Shown here: piece after piece, positions 34,590-50,703 of the stretch
How the letters are laid out: each line of letters begins with the position of its first letter
How positions within the stretch are numbered: the first letter of the stretch is position 1
Source of the DNA: Adineta ricciae
Lineage: Eukaryota; Rotifera; Eurotatoria; Adinetida; Adinetidae
Length of the DNA stretch: 64,000 bases
Reading direction: 5' to 3'
NCBI GenBank assembly: GCA_905250025.1
Contig: CAJNOJ010000006.1
Location: 496,001 to 560,000 of the forward strand
The notes under the pieces: model-generated
The model's database searches: none
What the model was told of the DNA's origin: nothing
What the model saw: the letters and a program-made list of their open reading frames with translations, nothing else
Program-made: the position numbers and the translations under genes

Positions 34590-36733
34590 ATGTTGTCTAT
34601 CAAAATCGAATTAATCATTCAAATGATCTTGTATTATCTGTCAGGTAAAGCGAAAGAATTAATTCAAAGAAAATTTTTCACAAACAAATTTGTCTTAGGA
34701 ATATCGATGTGTGATGTGGAAATGAATTTGACGCGAGTTTTGTTGAATCCTATTGTTTATGATAAATCGGTACGGCCTGCACGTATTCATACAGATGTGA
34801 CAAATATTTCGTTTGACTTATCGCTTGCTCAATTGATTGATGTGGATGAAAAAAATCAGATTATCACGACGAACCAATGGCTAACTATGGTATTATGTCC
34901 TATCTTCTCATCAAAACATTTCTTGACTCGATTTTCTGCATGTATAGAGTTGGTTTGATCCAAAATTAACTTGGAATCCATCCGAATGGGACAATGTTAG
35001 TCTACTTCATATCAAATATGACAAAGTTTGGCTTCCTGATATTGTTCTCTACAATGTAAGTGATGACTTCTCGCACATCGGATGAACTGATTTTATTTAG
35101 AATGCTGATAATCTCGCATCATTGAGTCAAATATCAACGAATGTTATGGTATCTGCCAATGGTACTGTAACCTGGCTATCAACGGGTATTTTCCGAAGTT
35201 CGTGTGCTGTTGATGTTCGTTATTTTCCGTTCGGTAAGAAAGAAAAATGAAAGATGTTTGTTTAATTGATGAATAACTAGATGAACAAAATTGTTCGCTA
35301 AAATTTGCATCGTGGACGTACGATAGTGCTCGTATTGATTTGTCACAGAAAACTAATATTGGAGATTTGAGCAATTTCATGGCCAATTCTGGTAAATGAT
35401 TTGTTGCATCAGCCGTGTTTAGTATGGTTGTCTTTCTATATTTAGAATGGGAAATTGTTAAATTGCACGTGAAGAAAAATGTTGTCACATATTCTTGTTG
35501 TATGTTCAGAAATTTCAATGATAAGCCTATACTTTGTAAATGAATAGGTCCCGAGAGTTTTCCTGACTTAACTTATATTGTACAAATGCGCCGTCGACCG
35601 TTGTTTTACGTGTTCAACATGATTCTTCCGTGTTTTCTCATAACAACTGTTGCCTTTCTCGGATTTTGTGTACCATCCGACAGTGGTGAGTACTACTTAT
35701 TCAACAACTAAGATAAGTTTGTAAAGTACTATATGATTGTCATTAGGTGAAAAAGTGTCAATTGGTGTGACTACTCTTCTTTCCATGACTGTATTCCTCA
35801 TGCTTGTTACCGATAGCATGCCACCGAATTCTGAATCTTTACCTTTGATCGGTATGTTCATCTTTTGCACTGGTGACAAACTTTCCAGTCTAGAAACTTT
35901 GTCTCTATTTAGGTATTTATTATTTTTCTGCGATTATTATTGTTAGTATAGCAACGGCCATGTCAGTTGCATCTCTAAATCTTTACCATCATGGTAAAAC
36001 TCATCTGAGATCAGTTCCCAAATGGATTGCTCTTCTATTTTTTATCATCGTCCCTAAATTGCTCTTTATGAATATTGAACTACCAAGAAATTGGCAAGAT
36101 CGCCGTGATAGTATTGTCAAATTCATGGTAAGAAAATGCTGCTACGTCATGCTTTTGCGCATCATTTACTTCTAGTCATCGTCACCATATCCCTTAAGAT
36201 CAAAGACACGGAAGAAACATATCAAAACATTTAACAAAGCAGCAATGAACAAATATGAGTATACAAATTCAACAACAAGCGTACCAAATGGTAAAATGAC
36301 GTTATATGAAGATCGAATCGAACACGAGCCAACAACCGCAACAACATCGTTAACATATTCCGAGAATCTCCATTCCTGCGAATTTTTTGCACCTCCACCT
36401 TTGATACTTCGTTCCTATACATCGTATCAATCACCCACAAACGCTTCAACGAAACAAAAACAGAAACAGTCGGAAAAAGAAAATCCCAATCACGTATCGG
36501 AATCCAGCAGTAAATCGACAAGTAGTTTCAATTCATCTGCTGATTATGTTCATCGGCTGGTCGAACAAAATGAACGTCGATATGAAAAACAAGAACATCA
36601 TGCATCTATTGCATACGAGTGGCAGATTCTCAGTCGCGTTGTTGATCGTTTGCTTGTTTTTGTATTTTTTATTAGTAACATTCTTGTTTTTTATATTATT
36701 TTTCGTCAGGCGCCACTTTTAAGATTAAAATGA
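34590..36733 (+). CDS. Nicotinic acetylcholine receptor-type alpha subunit (Cys-loop channel)
   Basis: Exons: 34590-34644, 34699-34889, 34948-35055, 35101-35233, 35281-35391, 35446-35499, 35548-35685, 35747-35851, 35913-36127, 36176-36733. They give 555 aa. A hydrophobic signal peptide comes first. The ligand-binding domain has [20 protein letters not shown], the Cys-loop C153-x13-C167 ([15 protein letters not shown]) and adjacent C217-C218 in loop C, the mark of an alpha subunit. M1 begins [21 protein letters not shown]2 follows the GEK motif typical of cation channels. M3 is followed by a 200-residue Ser/Thr-rich loop, and M4 is [18 protein letters not shown]. Intron 1 (54 nt) is in frame and stop-free, so exon 1 could also be read through. 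Probably a plasma-membrane acetylcholine-gated cation channel; the exact subtype was not resolved. Confidence 0.92.
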
Positions 36734-38545
36734 ATAAAGACAAAACGTTCGGATTACAAACAAATGCTTTCAAAAAGAATCTTTCGTTGCAATGATCAAG
36801 GCCAAGTAGGATTCTTTTGATCAACTATGAAACATCTCTGTTTCCTTCGATAAGGCGAATATGACGTCATCAGGTGAATAAATATAGCTCATGATTCGAA
36901 AGAAAACAAGATGCAACGTCGTATGAGCATATATGAAACATCTTTTGTTCGAAATTGAATCAACGGACGAGAAATTTCACTGCTTTCTTTTTATATCTCT
37001 GACAATGAACTTCTTTCGTATGATCATGAATTATTAATTAAACTGTTCTTCGCGTCTAGATTAGATTGGCAAAGTAGCCAAATACATGAAGATTCGTTCT
37101 ATCCGAATGAGAAAACGTAAGTTCGAAAAGAACAAGTCGAGAATGGTACGTGGTTACCATCTGCTCGTTGAAATTAATATGAACGGGATGTCAAAAACTT
37201 TTAACTAATGAATATTTCACTATTTTTTTTGTCGCAGGTATGAAAAGCGCTCGTTTAACAGTTCAATGATTATTATTCATATGCAGATGTGATATTTTGT
37301 GTGAGTAGGAAGCTCTTCCGGTGTCACACTCGAGGATATATTTAGTTTTAATTATATCGAAAGTTAATTTGAACCTGAGTGCTAAAAACCGTACGATGAT
37401 TAATCAGAAGATAATGTACTTGAATTTTATTTCAATGATAATAAATAAAGTCATTTATCAGCCAATATCGACCGAAGATTAGATCATGTAAAATAAATGG
37501 ATAATCAGATTTGTCTTGTCACAAATAATATTCCATATAGCCTTCATTAGACAATCAAATATTGTTACACATCCTTTTTTTTTATTAACATCACGTTGTC
37601 TAATCGAGAATTTCGTTGTTAGAGAGAAAATGATCACAAGATAGACAAGACAGTTAATACATTCGTCTAGTTCCATACACTCTACGAGCTGCATTCATCA
37701 TATGTGGTTAACCAAGTGGATAATTGACTAATACGATATCGCTTTTCTTTGATATATCCGTAAAAGGTATCAATTTGACAACTTATCGGATTAAAGACAT
37801 ACGGAAATAATCATTTACACGTGTATGTCTCGTCCGTTGTTCTCAAGTAATGAACCAGATGTTCACATTTCCATTAGCATTCAAAGCAACAACTTCATCA
37901 GTGTTTGTGCGAGCAAATGTACCAGAAACTAGATTTATTCTGGTCTCCAAGGTAATCTTCTTATGCGTGTCTACATAGGTAACTATGTTTATTAATTAAT
38001 CGAGTCCAATTATTCATTTATCAGTATGTCAAAAGCATGTACTAATATGATTGTATTGTATTTTCAGATATGCTACTCTCTATGGTTGTTCCTCGAAGAT
38101 TAGGAACACAAAAGGTTCATGATCTTAATTAAATACAGTCCTTTCTCGATAGTACTTTGTCCTTTATATATTAGAATAGACTGCAAATGAAAGCTGATCC
38201 ATATCGGTTAGTTGAAGATCAAAGTATTCATACGACCAGACTATTTTCAACTTCGATGAATATACTTCTTTAGTGCTTCATCCGACTTTTAATTAACAAG
38301 GACAAAAAAGATGAAGTTCAACAACTTGTTTTTTTAGCAAAGTATAATATACATTCTTGAAATATATATATAAGATAGATAGATAGATAGATACACTACG
38401 TACTACAATTAACAACAAAACAAGGAAAGACAAGACGGAATGAGTCACAGGGAAAATAAAAATCAGATTGTATTCGTTTTTTCTCCTCTTCACAAAAAAC
38501 GAGATCACTATGTTCGATAAGACATTCAAGAAAAACAGTCGATAT
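36734..38545. other. Convergent intergenic region
   Basis: 1.8 kb of AT-rich sequence between convergent receptor genes. No gene supported. Confidence 0.45.
38374..38393. repeat. (GATA)5 microsatellite
   Basis: Five uninterrupted GATA units in the 3' flank of the GPCR gene. Confidence 0.9.
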
Positions 38546-39826
38546 CTAATGTTCAGTTGGAGTATCACCTTCAATCGTTGATTGAGTTGCTCGAATAGGA
38601 TTTGTTCGCTCAAGTGCATACTCAGTAATTCGACTATTACTTGATCCGTTAGCTATACTTATTTGTGTTTGAAGAAGAAACGGTCGAATTTCGTGCGATG
38701 ACAATGGTCCGCTAATTCCTCGGTTAATGCCATGTTTGGGTTTATAGCGTTTGTGTAGAAGCTTCTTAATTTCCCGACGAAAGATCGACGAGGATGCGAA
38801 ACAAAAGACGAATGATGCTGCATAATAAGTATTAATTAGACATTGGAATATTGCAACTTTAATCATAAATGATTTGTGTATACTCGGTGTCTCAACTCCA
38901 AGTTCAGGGTCAAACAAAAGCGCAATGAATATTTGCGCAGGTGCGACCATGGCTAAGAAACCGATATTTGACGTTAACAACATCGTTGTCACTCGGCGTG
39001 TTCGACTCTTCGATCGCGATTTCAGATGTTCGTTATTCGTCGGATTGAGAAATGACTTTTTGATGATAAATATATTCAAAATTAATGTTAATATGCACGG
39101 CTAAAACAACCCGAGTCAACAAAACATTCTATGGGAAATCCTTTCTTTTACTTACAACAATGATGATTGTTACTAACTCCTGCCAAGCATTTGTCGATGC
39201 AAAGAATCGCTGAGCAGGATTTTCACTATTCTTGTGAAAAATACAAGCAAGAAATAATGTTTTGTTACTCAACGGCACTTGTTCACCGGTAAAGAGAAGA
39301 TAATGTAAGTTTGTTATTAGCAATAGTAAACTAGTAATGATAATCGTATGGGATACGGTACGTTGATCTCTTGCTGGTGTGCGTCGGATGATTTTCGATT
39401 GTCGAAAACGATCGAATGCCACGATGACGAGAAACCACGAAGCCATACCCCGTATCCATTGTGCAATGAACACATTGACACGACACCAACCAAGATCGAA
39501 CAAACTCCGGAAATGAATTCCATAACCGACTGAGAGTAGCATATTCATTGTATTTGTTAACAAAACGCCGATATTTAATAGAGTGCAAACAGCCATGAAT
39601 TGACATGTCGTATATTTACGTAATTTCGCACGGAGAAGTGTGATGGCTGTTAACAGATTTCCGCAAGTACCAGCAATGATTAGAAAAAGAAAATAATCAT
39701 GATAGACAATTCGGTTAATTAGGATTAAAGTTGAAAAATCTTCATTATATTTCGAGCTAAAGGAAAGCAAAAAAAAAGATTTTGAAAAGAAAACGTCTCG
39801 CGTTCTTTTAATACGTACTTGTTCAT
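38546..39826 (-). CDS. Rhodopsin-like G protein-coupled receptor
   Basis: Exons: 39826-39819 (8 nt: Met, Asn and part of a codon), 39756-39156, 39100-38546. They give 387 aa with seven hydrophobic segments. TM1 carries GTCGNLLTAITLL (GN motif). A Cys at the start of TM3 (DLGWCRVNVF) can pair with Cys in extracellular loop 2 (LFLACIFH). The TM3 end reads FDRFR in place of DRY. TM6 lacks CWxP, and TM7 (CLINTYYAASFVFCFASSSI) lacks NPxxY but runs into a normal helix-8 region (FRREIKKLLHKR). The C-tail is Ser/Thr-rich. An orphan peptide or chemosensory class A receptor is likely; the ligand cannot be read from sequence. Confidence 0.85.
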
Positions 39827-42800
39827 TTTTTGAAAATTTCAGTCTTATTATAAATGAATTAGATAATAATGAGAATTATTTATCTACAATCGATAGTGTT
39901 AGTTGATTAGACGAAATAACATCTCATCGGGAATGATAGTAATGTAAACGATTGAAAATTCAAAATACACGGTTACTTCATTACGGAAACAGTTTCGGTT
40001 TTCTTGTATGTAATTTGATCTCTAAGAAGTCAGTTTCTTTAGTCAAGTCACCTATCATCTTTTCTCATTTTCTAATAATAGGTAGAAGAAAAATAAGAAG
40101 AAGAGGAGAAATGAAATTAAACGTAGGCAGTACAACATGCAAGAAGATCAATAGAGATGTGTTAGCTGGAAAAGATGAGAGAAAAAGAAAGATTTTCTCG
40201 CCCATGTTCATCCTTTTCTTTTCTTTCATTGCCAAACTAATGAGTTACAGAATATTCTTTACCTGACTTTGGTCTTTTTTCCCCATGATAAGATTCTCCT
40301 TTCTGATTACAACAACACTAAACGATATCTAAAATGCCAATCTACTGCTCTAGTACTATAGATACATTCTCACGATTAATCCAGCTATTTACATTGTCGA
40401 GGAAACTAGGTCAATTAATGAATGTGTTTGTTGGTTAACAATCTATTAATCATTAATGTCGTTTTGTCTTTGAATCCATACCTGGTTTTGTGTGTGTGAA
40501 ATCGTGTGAGAAACAATAGCAATCAGGTGTATGATCTTACTTCTTCCTTTCGTTTTCTGGGCGATTGACTCTTTTGTTGATATTCATGTTCGCTTTTTCA
40601 TCTAGTTAAATTGTTTGAATGAAAATTAATGGTTTGGACATGAAAACAAGGAGAATATTCATTAGTTAATAAATATTGTGTTACCTTGAAACAGACTACA
40701 CCAACGATTTCAATGCGGTCAATGTGATAAGAGTAAAACAGATGGAAGAAATACTCACGCGAGCGAACATATTCGTTTCCTTTTCACGAATGATGGAATA
40801 TCAAAAGAGAAAACGAACAATTGTGACAGATGCATACCGCGCTTGACGCACTTTCCTCCAGTCAGAAGATGAGTTATGTGTCAATATAGCTAATTGGAAC
40901 GAAAACAACTAAGTAATATTTGAGAAGCAAAAACAAACGATTCTAATGGATCCGAGATCAATTATCGAACATTGATAGGAATATGCTCAATCATATAGTT
41001 AAATAATCTCAGAGAAGTCATATCCTTGGGCAGAACATCTCAGCTCGGCTATGTTTGTATAGTGATGGTGGCAAAAAATGTTCTTAGGTCAAATAGTCTT
41101 TCACTCTACAAACTTGTCTTGCTTCTAACCAATTTAAGTTTTATATATGATTTCCTGTCTAATTGTAATCTATGTCATTTGTCTTTGGCATACTGGCAAA
41201 ACACAAGCGTTTCGCCCTGACAGAACTAAGGTTATGCTTACTTGTTCTATAACTTTTTGTCAGAAAAATGGGAATGCATGTCTGTCGGAAGTACTGGTTG
41301 TTCGAAATGGATAATACAATGAAATGTTCCTCGCTGAGGACAAGACAATGACGGCAATGTTACGCATAGAAGTGCGAAATCAACGGAAAGAGCACGATCG
41401 AGTATGCATGTCAACTAATCGTGACGAAAACCTCGAGAAAACATTCATCGTCATACGCATATGGACAAAAAATAAAATCGCATTCTCTGAACCAAGAAGA
41501 TGTTCATTAAGTATTAATTATCTTACTGACTAGCCGTTCGAAGGAAAACGTTGAACGAGTTAAAAATAAACAATTTAGATCTATTATGATTATCTCCTAT
41601 ACATACGATTAGGCAATTAGCTACATGCAATGTAAAGATTAGTTTCCGTCGTTTTCCTACTTCGAAATGCGTACACACTTAGTCACCGATAAGCCGAGAG
41701 CTCTCATCATGAAATGGACACACGCTTAACATTTTGATCAATAGGTAAAGTAAGACGGCAGTAAATGCGTAAGTTTAATAAGAGAAAAGAAAAGTTTACG
41801 ACTGACGGCTTTTTTTCTACTCTCGTTTTTTGTGTCTTCTCTTCTATCATATAAGAAAAACAAAAGAAGGATATTTGGAAAAATAGCAAACGCAGATCTA
41901 TGACGTTGACAAGTCGAAGAAAAAAATAGAAAACGATAGAGCTTTTTGTTCTTCATTTTCAGTTAATTAATTATATATATATACTCAGAATACGTCAGTA
42001 TTTTACCTCATGGATAAATGATGATCTCAGGGAGTCGAGCTATTTGTCTCAAAGAAATTAAAACTGAACTCAAATTTGATAATTAAAGGATAATACAATA
42101 GCATATCAAATAAAAACCAGTCTGAAAGCGCAATTTTTCGAGATCAATCCTCATTGTTCTTTGGCAACAATTACATTTGAACATATCTGTTCGGTTTGTC
42201 AAGAAAATATAGTAGGTAGAAATAATTAATTACTAAGAGTAGTCATTATATATGATTACAAAGACGAGATGCTTTGTCTCATTGAACTTTTGGAGAATTG
42301 AGAGATTTCTTAGTTAGTAATTTCCTGAATAAATATATGTCACTAACAAGAAAACATTAAACTATTTTATCTATAGAATGTTTTGCGCACTTTCAAAAGC
42401 ATTATGTTCTATAATTATCAATCCTTTTCAATAAAAAAAAACACACTTTCTTCAAATCACTTATCATGAAAATAGCTTCGTTATTGTTTCACCTTAAGGC
42501 TTCAGTTGCGTATTACTTTGATAAAAGTAGCAGCATCGTTAGACTCACCATCTTATATAGACAACAAAAGGGAAGCTTAGAATAATAATCTAAACGATAT
42601 TTGTTTATTAACGTTCATAGAAAAAGACGAACGAAGAAGAAAGAGCTTTATTAAAGTCAGGAATGTCTTCAAGGAATAACAGTCTGTATAGACCGTTCTT
42701 CGTCAAAGTACTTGATGCATCTTCAAAAAACTAACTCACGAAACTTACGACGATACTCACTAGTTAATGAGTCTGTCATAACAAGTAACCACGGCAGATT

Positions 42801-44189
42801 TAATATTTATATTTATGCGCGAGAGTACAAAGAATTTAAGGTAATCCGAATAAGACTTCGACGATAAACTTATATAACCTATGTTTATGCTCTAATTAAT
42901 ATCCTTACAGATTAGCATAGTGTTTCTACTAGTAGGCGGAAATGCTTCAATCGAGACAGCTTGATGGTTGAGTAGCACAGAGGTAAAATTTGATTGACTA
43001 CAGTCAACCGGTTGGAGTAGTATTCCAGGAACTAATGACCCTAATATAAGACCCATGAGTATGTTTGCCAAAACTCTTGATTCTATCACCCAATAACCCA
43101 ACGGTTACGCTTCTCCCACTGATTCATGACTTCATTCTTGATATGCATTGATAATAGACATTCAAAACAACGTTTACATCTGTTTTATTTTTTTTGTTTT
43201 TTTTCCTGGAGAGCAGTGTTGTTCAAGCGCAATCATTGTTTTCGCCTACGCTCTCAATCTGTTTTCAAGTTATTATTTATGTTCGTTGTTCATTAAAGGC
43301 TAGTAACTTATGATTTATTCAGTTTTACTTACTATAAATTACAGCGCGGTTATTTCAAAGTAAAATGCATGTCGTGTTCTTCGGTTCGACATCTTACCGT
43401 TGTGTTTTAATTAAAACATGCAAATAAATATCGATTGGAACCTTCGATCGTTGTGGTTCTTGTCTGTTGCTGACTTAATCTTTCTCGGCAGACAACTATT
43501 GTGTGAAGAAGTCAATCCAAAGATGAAAGAAAGACTAATAATACAAGCGGATGTTTATTCACAAGATTAGTCAATGTGAATTGCATGAAAAATCAATCCG
43601 TCAATGAGCAAATTGTGTTGTTCGATTTAACTGCCAAGAACAACATCAAAACAATATTGACTTGACAAAAAAGATGCTGAACTTCTATCCCGTGCATATT
43701 CTGCCAACAATCTACTTTTGCGGGTCATTATTTCTACAGAATTCATATGAGCGAGTCTTCCATGGTTAATAAGTTTCACTGTTCACGACAGTGAAGAGCA
43801 CACCGGAAATGACATATCGCAGGCGTGGATAATGTACCTCACTAACGAGATGTTACATCATTCGAATGTAGGCACGGCACATCCAGCAGGAGTGCAAGTA
43901 CATCTCCAAAGCGCTGGATATATGATCCTAATCAGTGAAGAACTCGGAGACATATTTGCGGTTCCATGGCCTCGGCAACCATTATTTCAAATCTCTCGCA
44001 GTGCGAAAAAATCATTAAATAAAATGATTTTATTCATATAAAAGAAAAGAAAAAGTTCATCGTTCATCAACAACAACAGACGTATGCGCATCATATCGAT
44101 GTAGCATAATTAAACGAAATCTAGAACATGTTAATAGTTAGTAGTTTCTCCTTTGGCTAAAGTAAAAGACACATGATCGATCGTTCGCG
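39827..44189. other. 4.4-kb non-coding region
   Basis: Largest gap between genes, lying 5' of the GPCR gene and 3' of FoxK. Isolated open stretches at 42892-43101 (-) and 43832-44041 (+), the latter somewhat richer in GC than its surroundings, have no recognisable domain. They may be relic exons or chance. Confidence 0.4.
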
Positions 44190-46119
<1,930 letters not shown>

Positions 46120-47354
46120 ATTGAAATGGCCGAATGTAAAATACTGTTCACAAGAAGATGGCTGCAAAGGCAATATCGTCTAGGCTTGTCTTAGTTGGAG
46201 AGTTACTGTATAAGCATGTGTCTGACACATTGGCACGCGAGGGAAAAAATATGGAGAATAGAGGTGAAGCGAAATGTGATGGTAGTCGTGAAGCAGCGGC
46301 AACCAAAAATGCTTTCTTTCTGTTCTTTCTTTTTTTTCTTCTCCTCTCTTGTAAGATTGATCGTCAATGCAGTCAGAAGAAGGAAAAGAAAGAAGAAAAA
46401 AAAAGATGAAGACGACGACGACGATGATGGTAGTAGTAGCAATCGTAGTAGAGCACTCCGCTGTAGCCGCGTGTTAAGGACGATGGTAAGAATATCGACG
46501 ACAAAGAACTGCCGCTGCTCGATGATGTTGTTGACATACAGCATGTTCTTTTTCACGACATGTTGGTATTGCATACAACCATTGGCCATTATAGTAAAAA
46601 AAAAAGAAGAAGAGAAAGAAAAAGAAAAAGAACAGCTCGTTCTTTCTCATTTTGTTTCATTCTTTTTTTGTTCGAACATTGCGCACAAAGCAAATCACGT
46701 ACAGATATATAATGAATGGTTAGAAACAAAAAAGAAGAAAAAAAAACTTTAATAGCTTTTGGTTTTCTTGTATCGCAACGAGTCGGATAACATTTGAAAA
46801 AACGATGATGTAAATAGACTATGGTTATAGCAGAAAAAAAGGGAAGAGTCCTAGATTTGTTGTGCACTGCTTGATATACGAGCGGAGACATCACTACTAT
46901 CTATGACATTGATTTATTGAATATTTTGAGTGATTAAAACGGCAATGAGTTATCATTCGTAGATGTCACCGTAGATACGCAAAAAAAACGGATTGTAACA
47001 AGTGAAGAATCATCTCGTATTATTTTGTTTATACTAGACTATAAAATCATATGATATGTTGCCATTTTCGACTAGACTCCTTGAAATGCGTAACAAATAA
47101 CCATATAGATTGTGACACATGTACATCGATAATTACTTTATTATTATTTGTTTTTATGCCGAGGCATCATTGATTTTTCGGTATTCAGAGCTAAGAAGTA
47201 TATGTGAGGTGAACAACACTGGTTAGTTATAGATTGTGCAACTTACACTTGACCTTTCGCTTTATTCTATGCAAGAAAACTGAACTGAAAACAAGATAAC
47301 AGACAAAACACAAATCGAGAATTGAAATAACTCATTATGCAACTCGAGACAATA
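46120..47354. other. Non-coding spacer with purine-rich tracts
   Basis: FoxK 5' flank and MTHFR 3' flank. Contains A/G-rich runs near 46375-46430 and 46600-46635 and GAC/GAT repeats. The long low-complexity open frames across these runs are not coding. Confidence 0.5.
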
Positions 47355-49743
47355 TTATGAAGCATTGTTGGTATTCTTGGCGTTTTTTTGGTATTCGAAC
47401 ATCGCTTCTAAGATTGTCCAGAGACTGGAACCTTCTGGATAAGCATTGTCAACTAAGTTCACCAAAAAGTAAGTATCGGCAATATTTTCAATGATTGCGT
47501 GTGAACGCGACTCTGGTTCATACAATTTACCCCAACGCTCAGTCCATAGACTGAAAGCTTCATCCTAGAATGTACGAGTGTAGGTAAGATGTACGAATCA
47601 CCTTCGGGATTACCTTCCAGATCATGAAGCTGACGGAATCAACAACAGTTGGTTGAATGATTTCTCGACCTGTGAAAACACCCCATGTAACAGCGATTGG
47701 CTGTTCATCATCGATGTTGGTTTCATTGACTTTACCCTAAACAAAAACTAATTAGAATTAAAACGCGAATAAATCAAGGAGATCTTACCGATTTATTCAC
47801 AAAATGGTAATTAACATTGGGAAAACTTTTTAATACATGTCGTAGTGCTGGAATGTTATCGGCGCTCGTGAAAAATTCCAAATAAGCCTAGACACAACAC
47901 GGATATATTTCTGATAGAGAAAAAAACTTCATATTTCACTAACCTTTTGATACACATAACCATCGAGTGTACCCCAGCCGACAATAGGATCAGAACTTGG
48001 CTTTCCATTTACAGCTGGTTGAGAATTGATTGTTAATACTCCACGTCGATTTATTTCGACTAAATTCGTTTGAATCAATGAGGTTTCCGACGATAACTCC
48101 TCGTCTGTCCATGGAAAATGACGGATAACTTTACCAATTTGATTCTTTTCTCCACTGATGTAACATGCAAACATACGCCAAACGTCTTCTTCACAAGTTA
48201 ACTCTCGTCCCCATTCATCAAGCAATTCATCTCGCGACGCATCGAGTTTCATGTAAAATAAGTGATAATCAGTCAGCATACCAAACGACGGTGCAGATGA
48301 TAAACCCCAACGTCCGTTAGGAAACTCATTCCAGTTCGATGTTCGATGAACATACGATTTCGGTCGTATACTCCAAAAGATAGGCCGAACGTTCTCCTTT
48401 GAACGTGAAAAGTTACTTGAAGTTTTCTTCCATGGTAAAGCACGCATTGGTTGTTCTTCTAACCAAAGGCCGAGCTTTTTCAAGACTTCGATCGTCGCAA
48501 ATTCTCGATTCAATGTATAGAAATGCAAACCATGAACTTTACCAGATTCAAGCAAATCACGACACAGATCCAAACATGTTTGAACACCAAAATGTCGAAT
48601 AGCTTCGTCGTTGTCTTTGATAGGTTCGATACAAGCAAGGATTTCTTTTGGTACATCAAGTTTAGCCAAACGAACGATATTACGAAGACTGGCATAACCC
48701 TAAAATCATCAAGATCATCTTATTTCACCGATTTTCAGCAGATAGAACCCATTTACTTGAATCGGAAATATGCCAGGAATGATTGGACATGTAATACCTA
48801 TAGCTCGACAGTCAGATTCGAATTTGATGAATGTTTCGGCTTGGAAGAAAAGTTGCGTGATGACAAAATCTGCACCGTGATCAACTTTTTCTTTCAAATA
48901 GCCAAGATCTTCTTCGTACGATACGGAATCGGGGTGACCTTGCGGATAACCTGAAAGCAATTCAACAAAGCATTTCTTCATCTATCAAACAGTGCTCTGA
49001 TTTCTATTACCAGCAACACAAATAACGAAATAGTCTCCGAAATGTTGTCGAATGAATTTAACTAAATCAAGTCCATATCGAAAATCGCTCTTATTCGGAT
49101 CCCATTCTTCACCGACCGGCGGATCTAAAAATAAAAGCAAATTCAATCGATTATCTAAGTCAAATTTCCATCTACCTCCACGTAACGCTAACAGATTTCT
49201 AATTCCAAAATCTTTCGCTTTGTTAAGATAACTTAACATAGCTTCTTTCTTAGCACCATAGCATGTAATATGTAACATGGTGTCAATACCACAATAGTTC
49301 AGCATTGTATTAGCGATCATCATGGAACTTGTTTCTTTATCACTCGCTGGATCACCTGCTGGATGCCAGGTTATGTCACAAAATAACGGTTGGCCAGCAG
49401 CCATTCGATCGAAACTAGATGTAACAGGATGAAGTTGGAAAAATCATTTACAATAGAAGAACGTTTACCATCCGATAAGATTTGCTGCACCGCTTGGTGT
49501 ACGTGGTGGAAAAAATTCCAGCGAATACCAACGATCATTGTTTTCTATACGTTTCTCGATCTTCTCTGTTAAACTTACATATCTAGTCGATTGAAGACAG
49601 CAACCTTTGGCGGCGACATTTGTACCTTCACTTTCGGCGCGTTTCAAAACCTGTGTAAGGTGTCTTGTTTCGTGGTGCGTTTCATGATGATGCATATTGT
49701 GACTGTTTGGAACGGTCTGATTTTCAGAATTGCCTAGCGTCAT
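47355..49743 (-). CDS. MTHFR: Methylenetetrahydrofolate reductase
   Basis: Converts 5,10-methylenetetrahydrofolate to 5-methyltetrahydrofolate with FAD and NAD(P)H, supplying methyl groups for methionine synthesis. Exons: 49743-49469, 49414-49176, 49124-49011, 48950-48757, 48699-47944, 47887-47789, 47736-47614, 47564-47355. They give 669 aa (human 656). The catalytic barrel (about 60-345) has [64 protein letters not shown] and [13 protein letters not shown]. The SAM-sensing regulatory half has [57 protein letters not shown] and [11 protein letters not shown]. The N-terminal extension is His-rich. An acceptor (CTACTAG) lies 6 nt before the ATG. Confidence 0.97.
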
Positions 49744-50703
49744 ATACGGCTAGTAGAATGAAAATAGTGAAGTGTGCCTTGATTCGATCGATAAATATTG
49801 AAAGAACGAGAGGAAGAGAGATAGATAGAGGTATGCCAACCTATGTGGGTCTATTTATTGAAGACAGTTATCATACATTAACTGCGTGATATGATAATAA
49901 TCTAAAAAAAGTGGATTGAGAGAGTCAGTTGAAAATCGAAAAAAACAACCTTGTTCACAACGAGTACATTCCTTCTCTATGAATGTGTTTTATCGATAAA
50001 TTTTGATAAATGGATAAGAATTATACCCATTCATAAATCGAAAAAAAGAATCTTATTTCAATGGAGGTCGCTACGAAACATTCGGATATTTTCATATTAT
50101 TTTTCTTATAGAACACAGATGAGAAAACGAGCTGAAGGTATCATACTCTTAACAGATGGAGCCTCCATTTAGAGATTAGAACAATATTTTAAGCCAGGGA
50201 TACTCAAAGGGAGAGCGAGAAAAAAAACATGTTGGTACTGGTTGCTCTGTAGGTGTGAGAAGGGAATACTGTAGAGTATTTTGTGTTACAAAAGTTACAC
50301 TTCAGTTTGATGAATAATCCTGTAGAAAGTACAGGTCATACACGTCCGCGTGTTACGCTTTTGTCGTTATCACTGGGATATATGATGGTAATAGATAGCT
50401 TTTGGACCTTATCAGATTGTACTTTAAGCTTTGAAAAAACTGATCGGACTGATAGAAAATTTATCACGAGAAAAAACGTCTTCAGAAAACAAATAGCCGC
50501 TTGTTTAAAATCAGTACTGTAATGAAATCACAGCTCAGACGGTAATTCTAAGATTCATCAGTAGACGCTTTTTTTTTCGATGATTTCCAATTGTTAGATT
50601 CGAACATTGGACGGACATCTATCTCTCTAGCTTTTCTCCTTCTTCTCAGCCCATTCATTCAAAATGTTTCTCTATGATGCTCGAGTAAATTTTATTTCAA
50701 AGC
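49744..50703. other. Non-coding spacer
   Basis: 960 bp between MTHFR and TTLL12, both on the minus strand. It is long enough for a normal MTHFR promoter. No exon supported. Confidence 0.45.

Noticed and set aside
36862..36869. Perfect CRE palindrome TGACGTCA (also at 61858-61865, about 480 bp upstream of PDCD4).
   Set aside because: About one such 8-mer is expected by chance in 64 kb, and the first copy lies in a convergent 3' spacer.
46195..46752. 185-codon plus-strand open frame upstream of FoxK.
   Set aside because: It is an artefact of long purine runs (Lys/Glu/Asp-rich), with no conserved segment and an overlapping open frame on the other strand.
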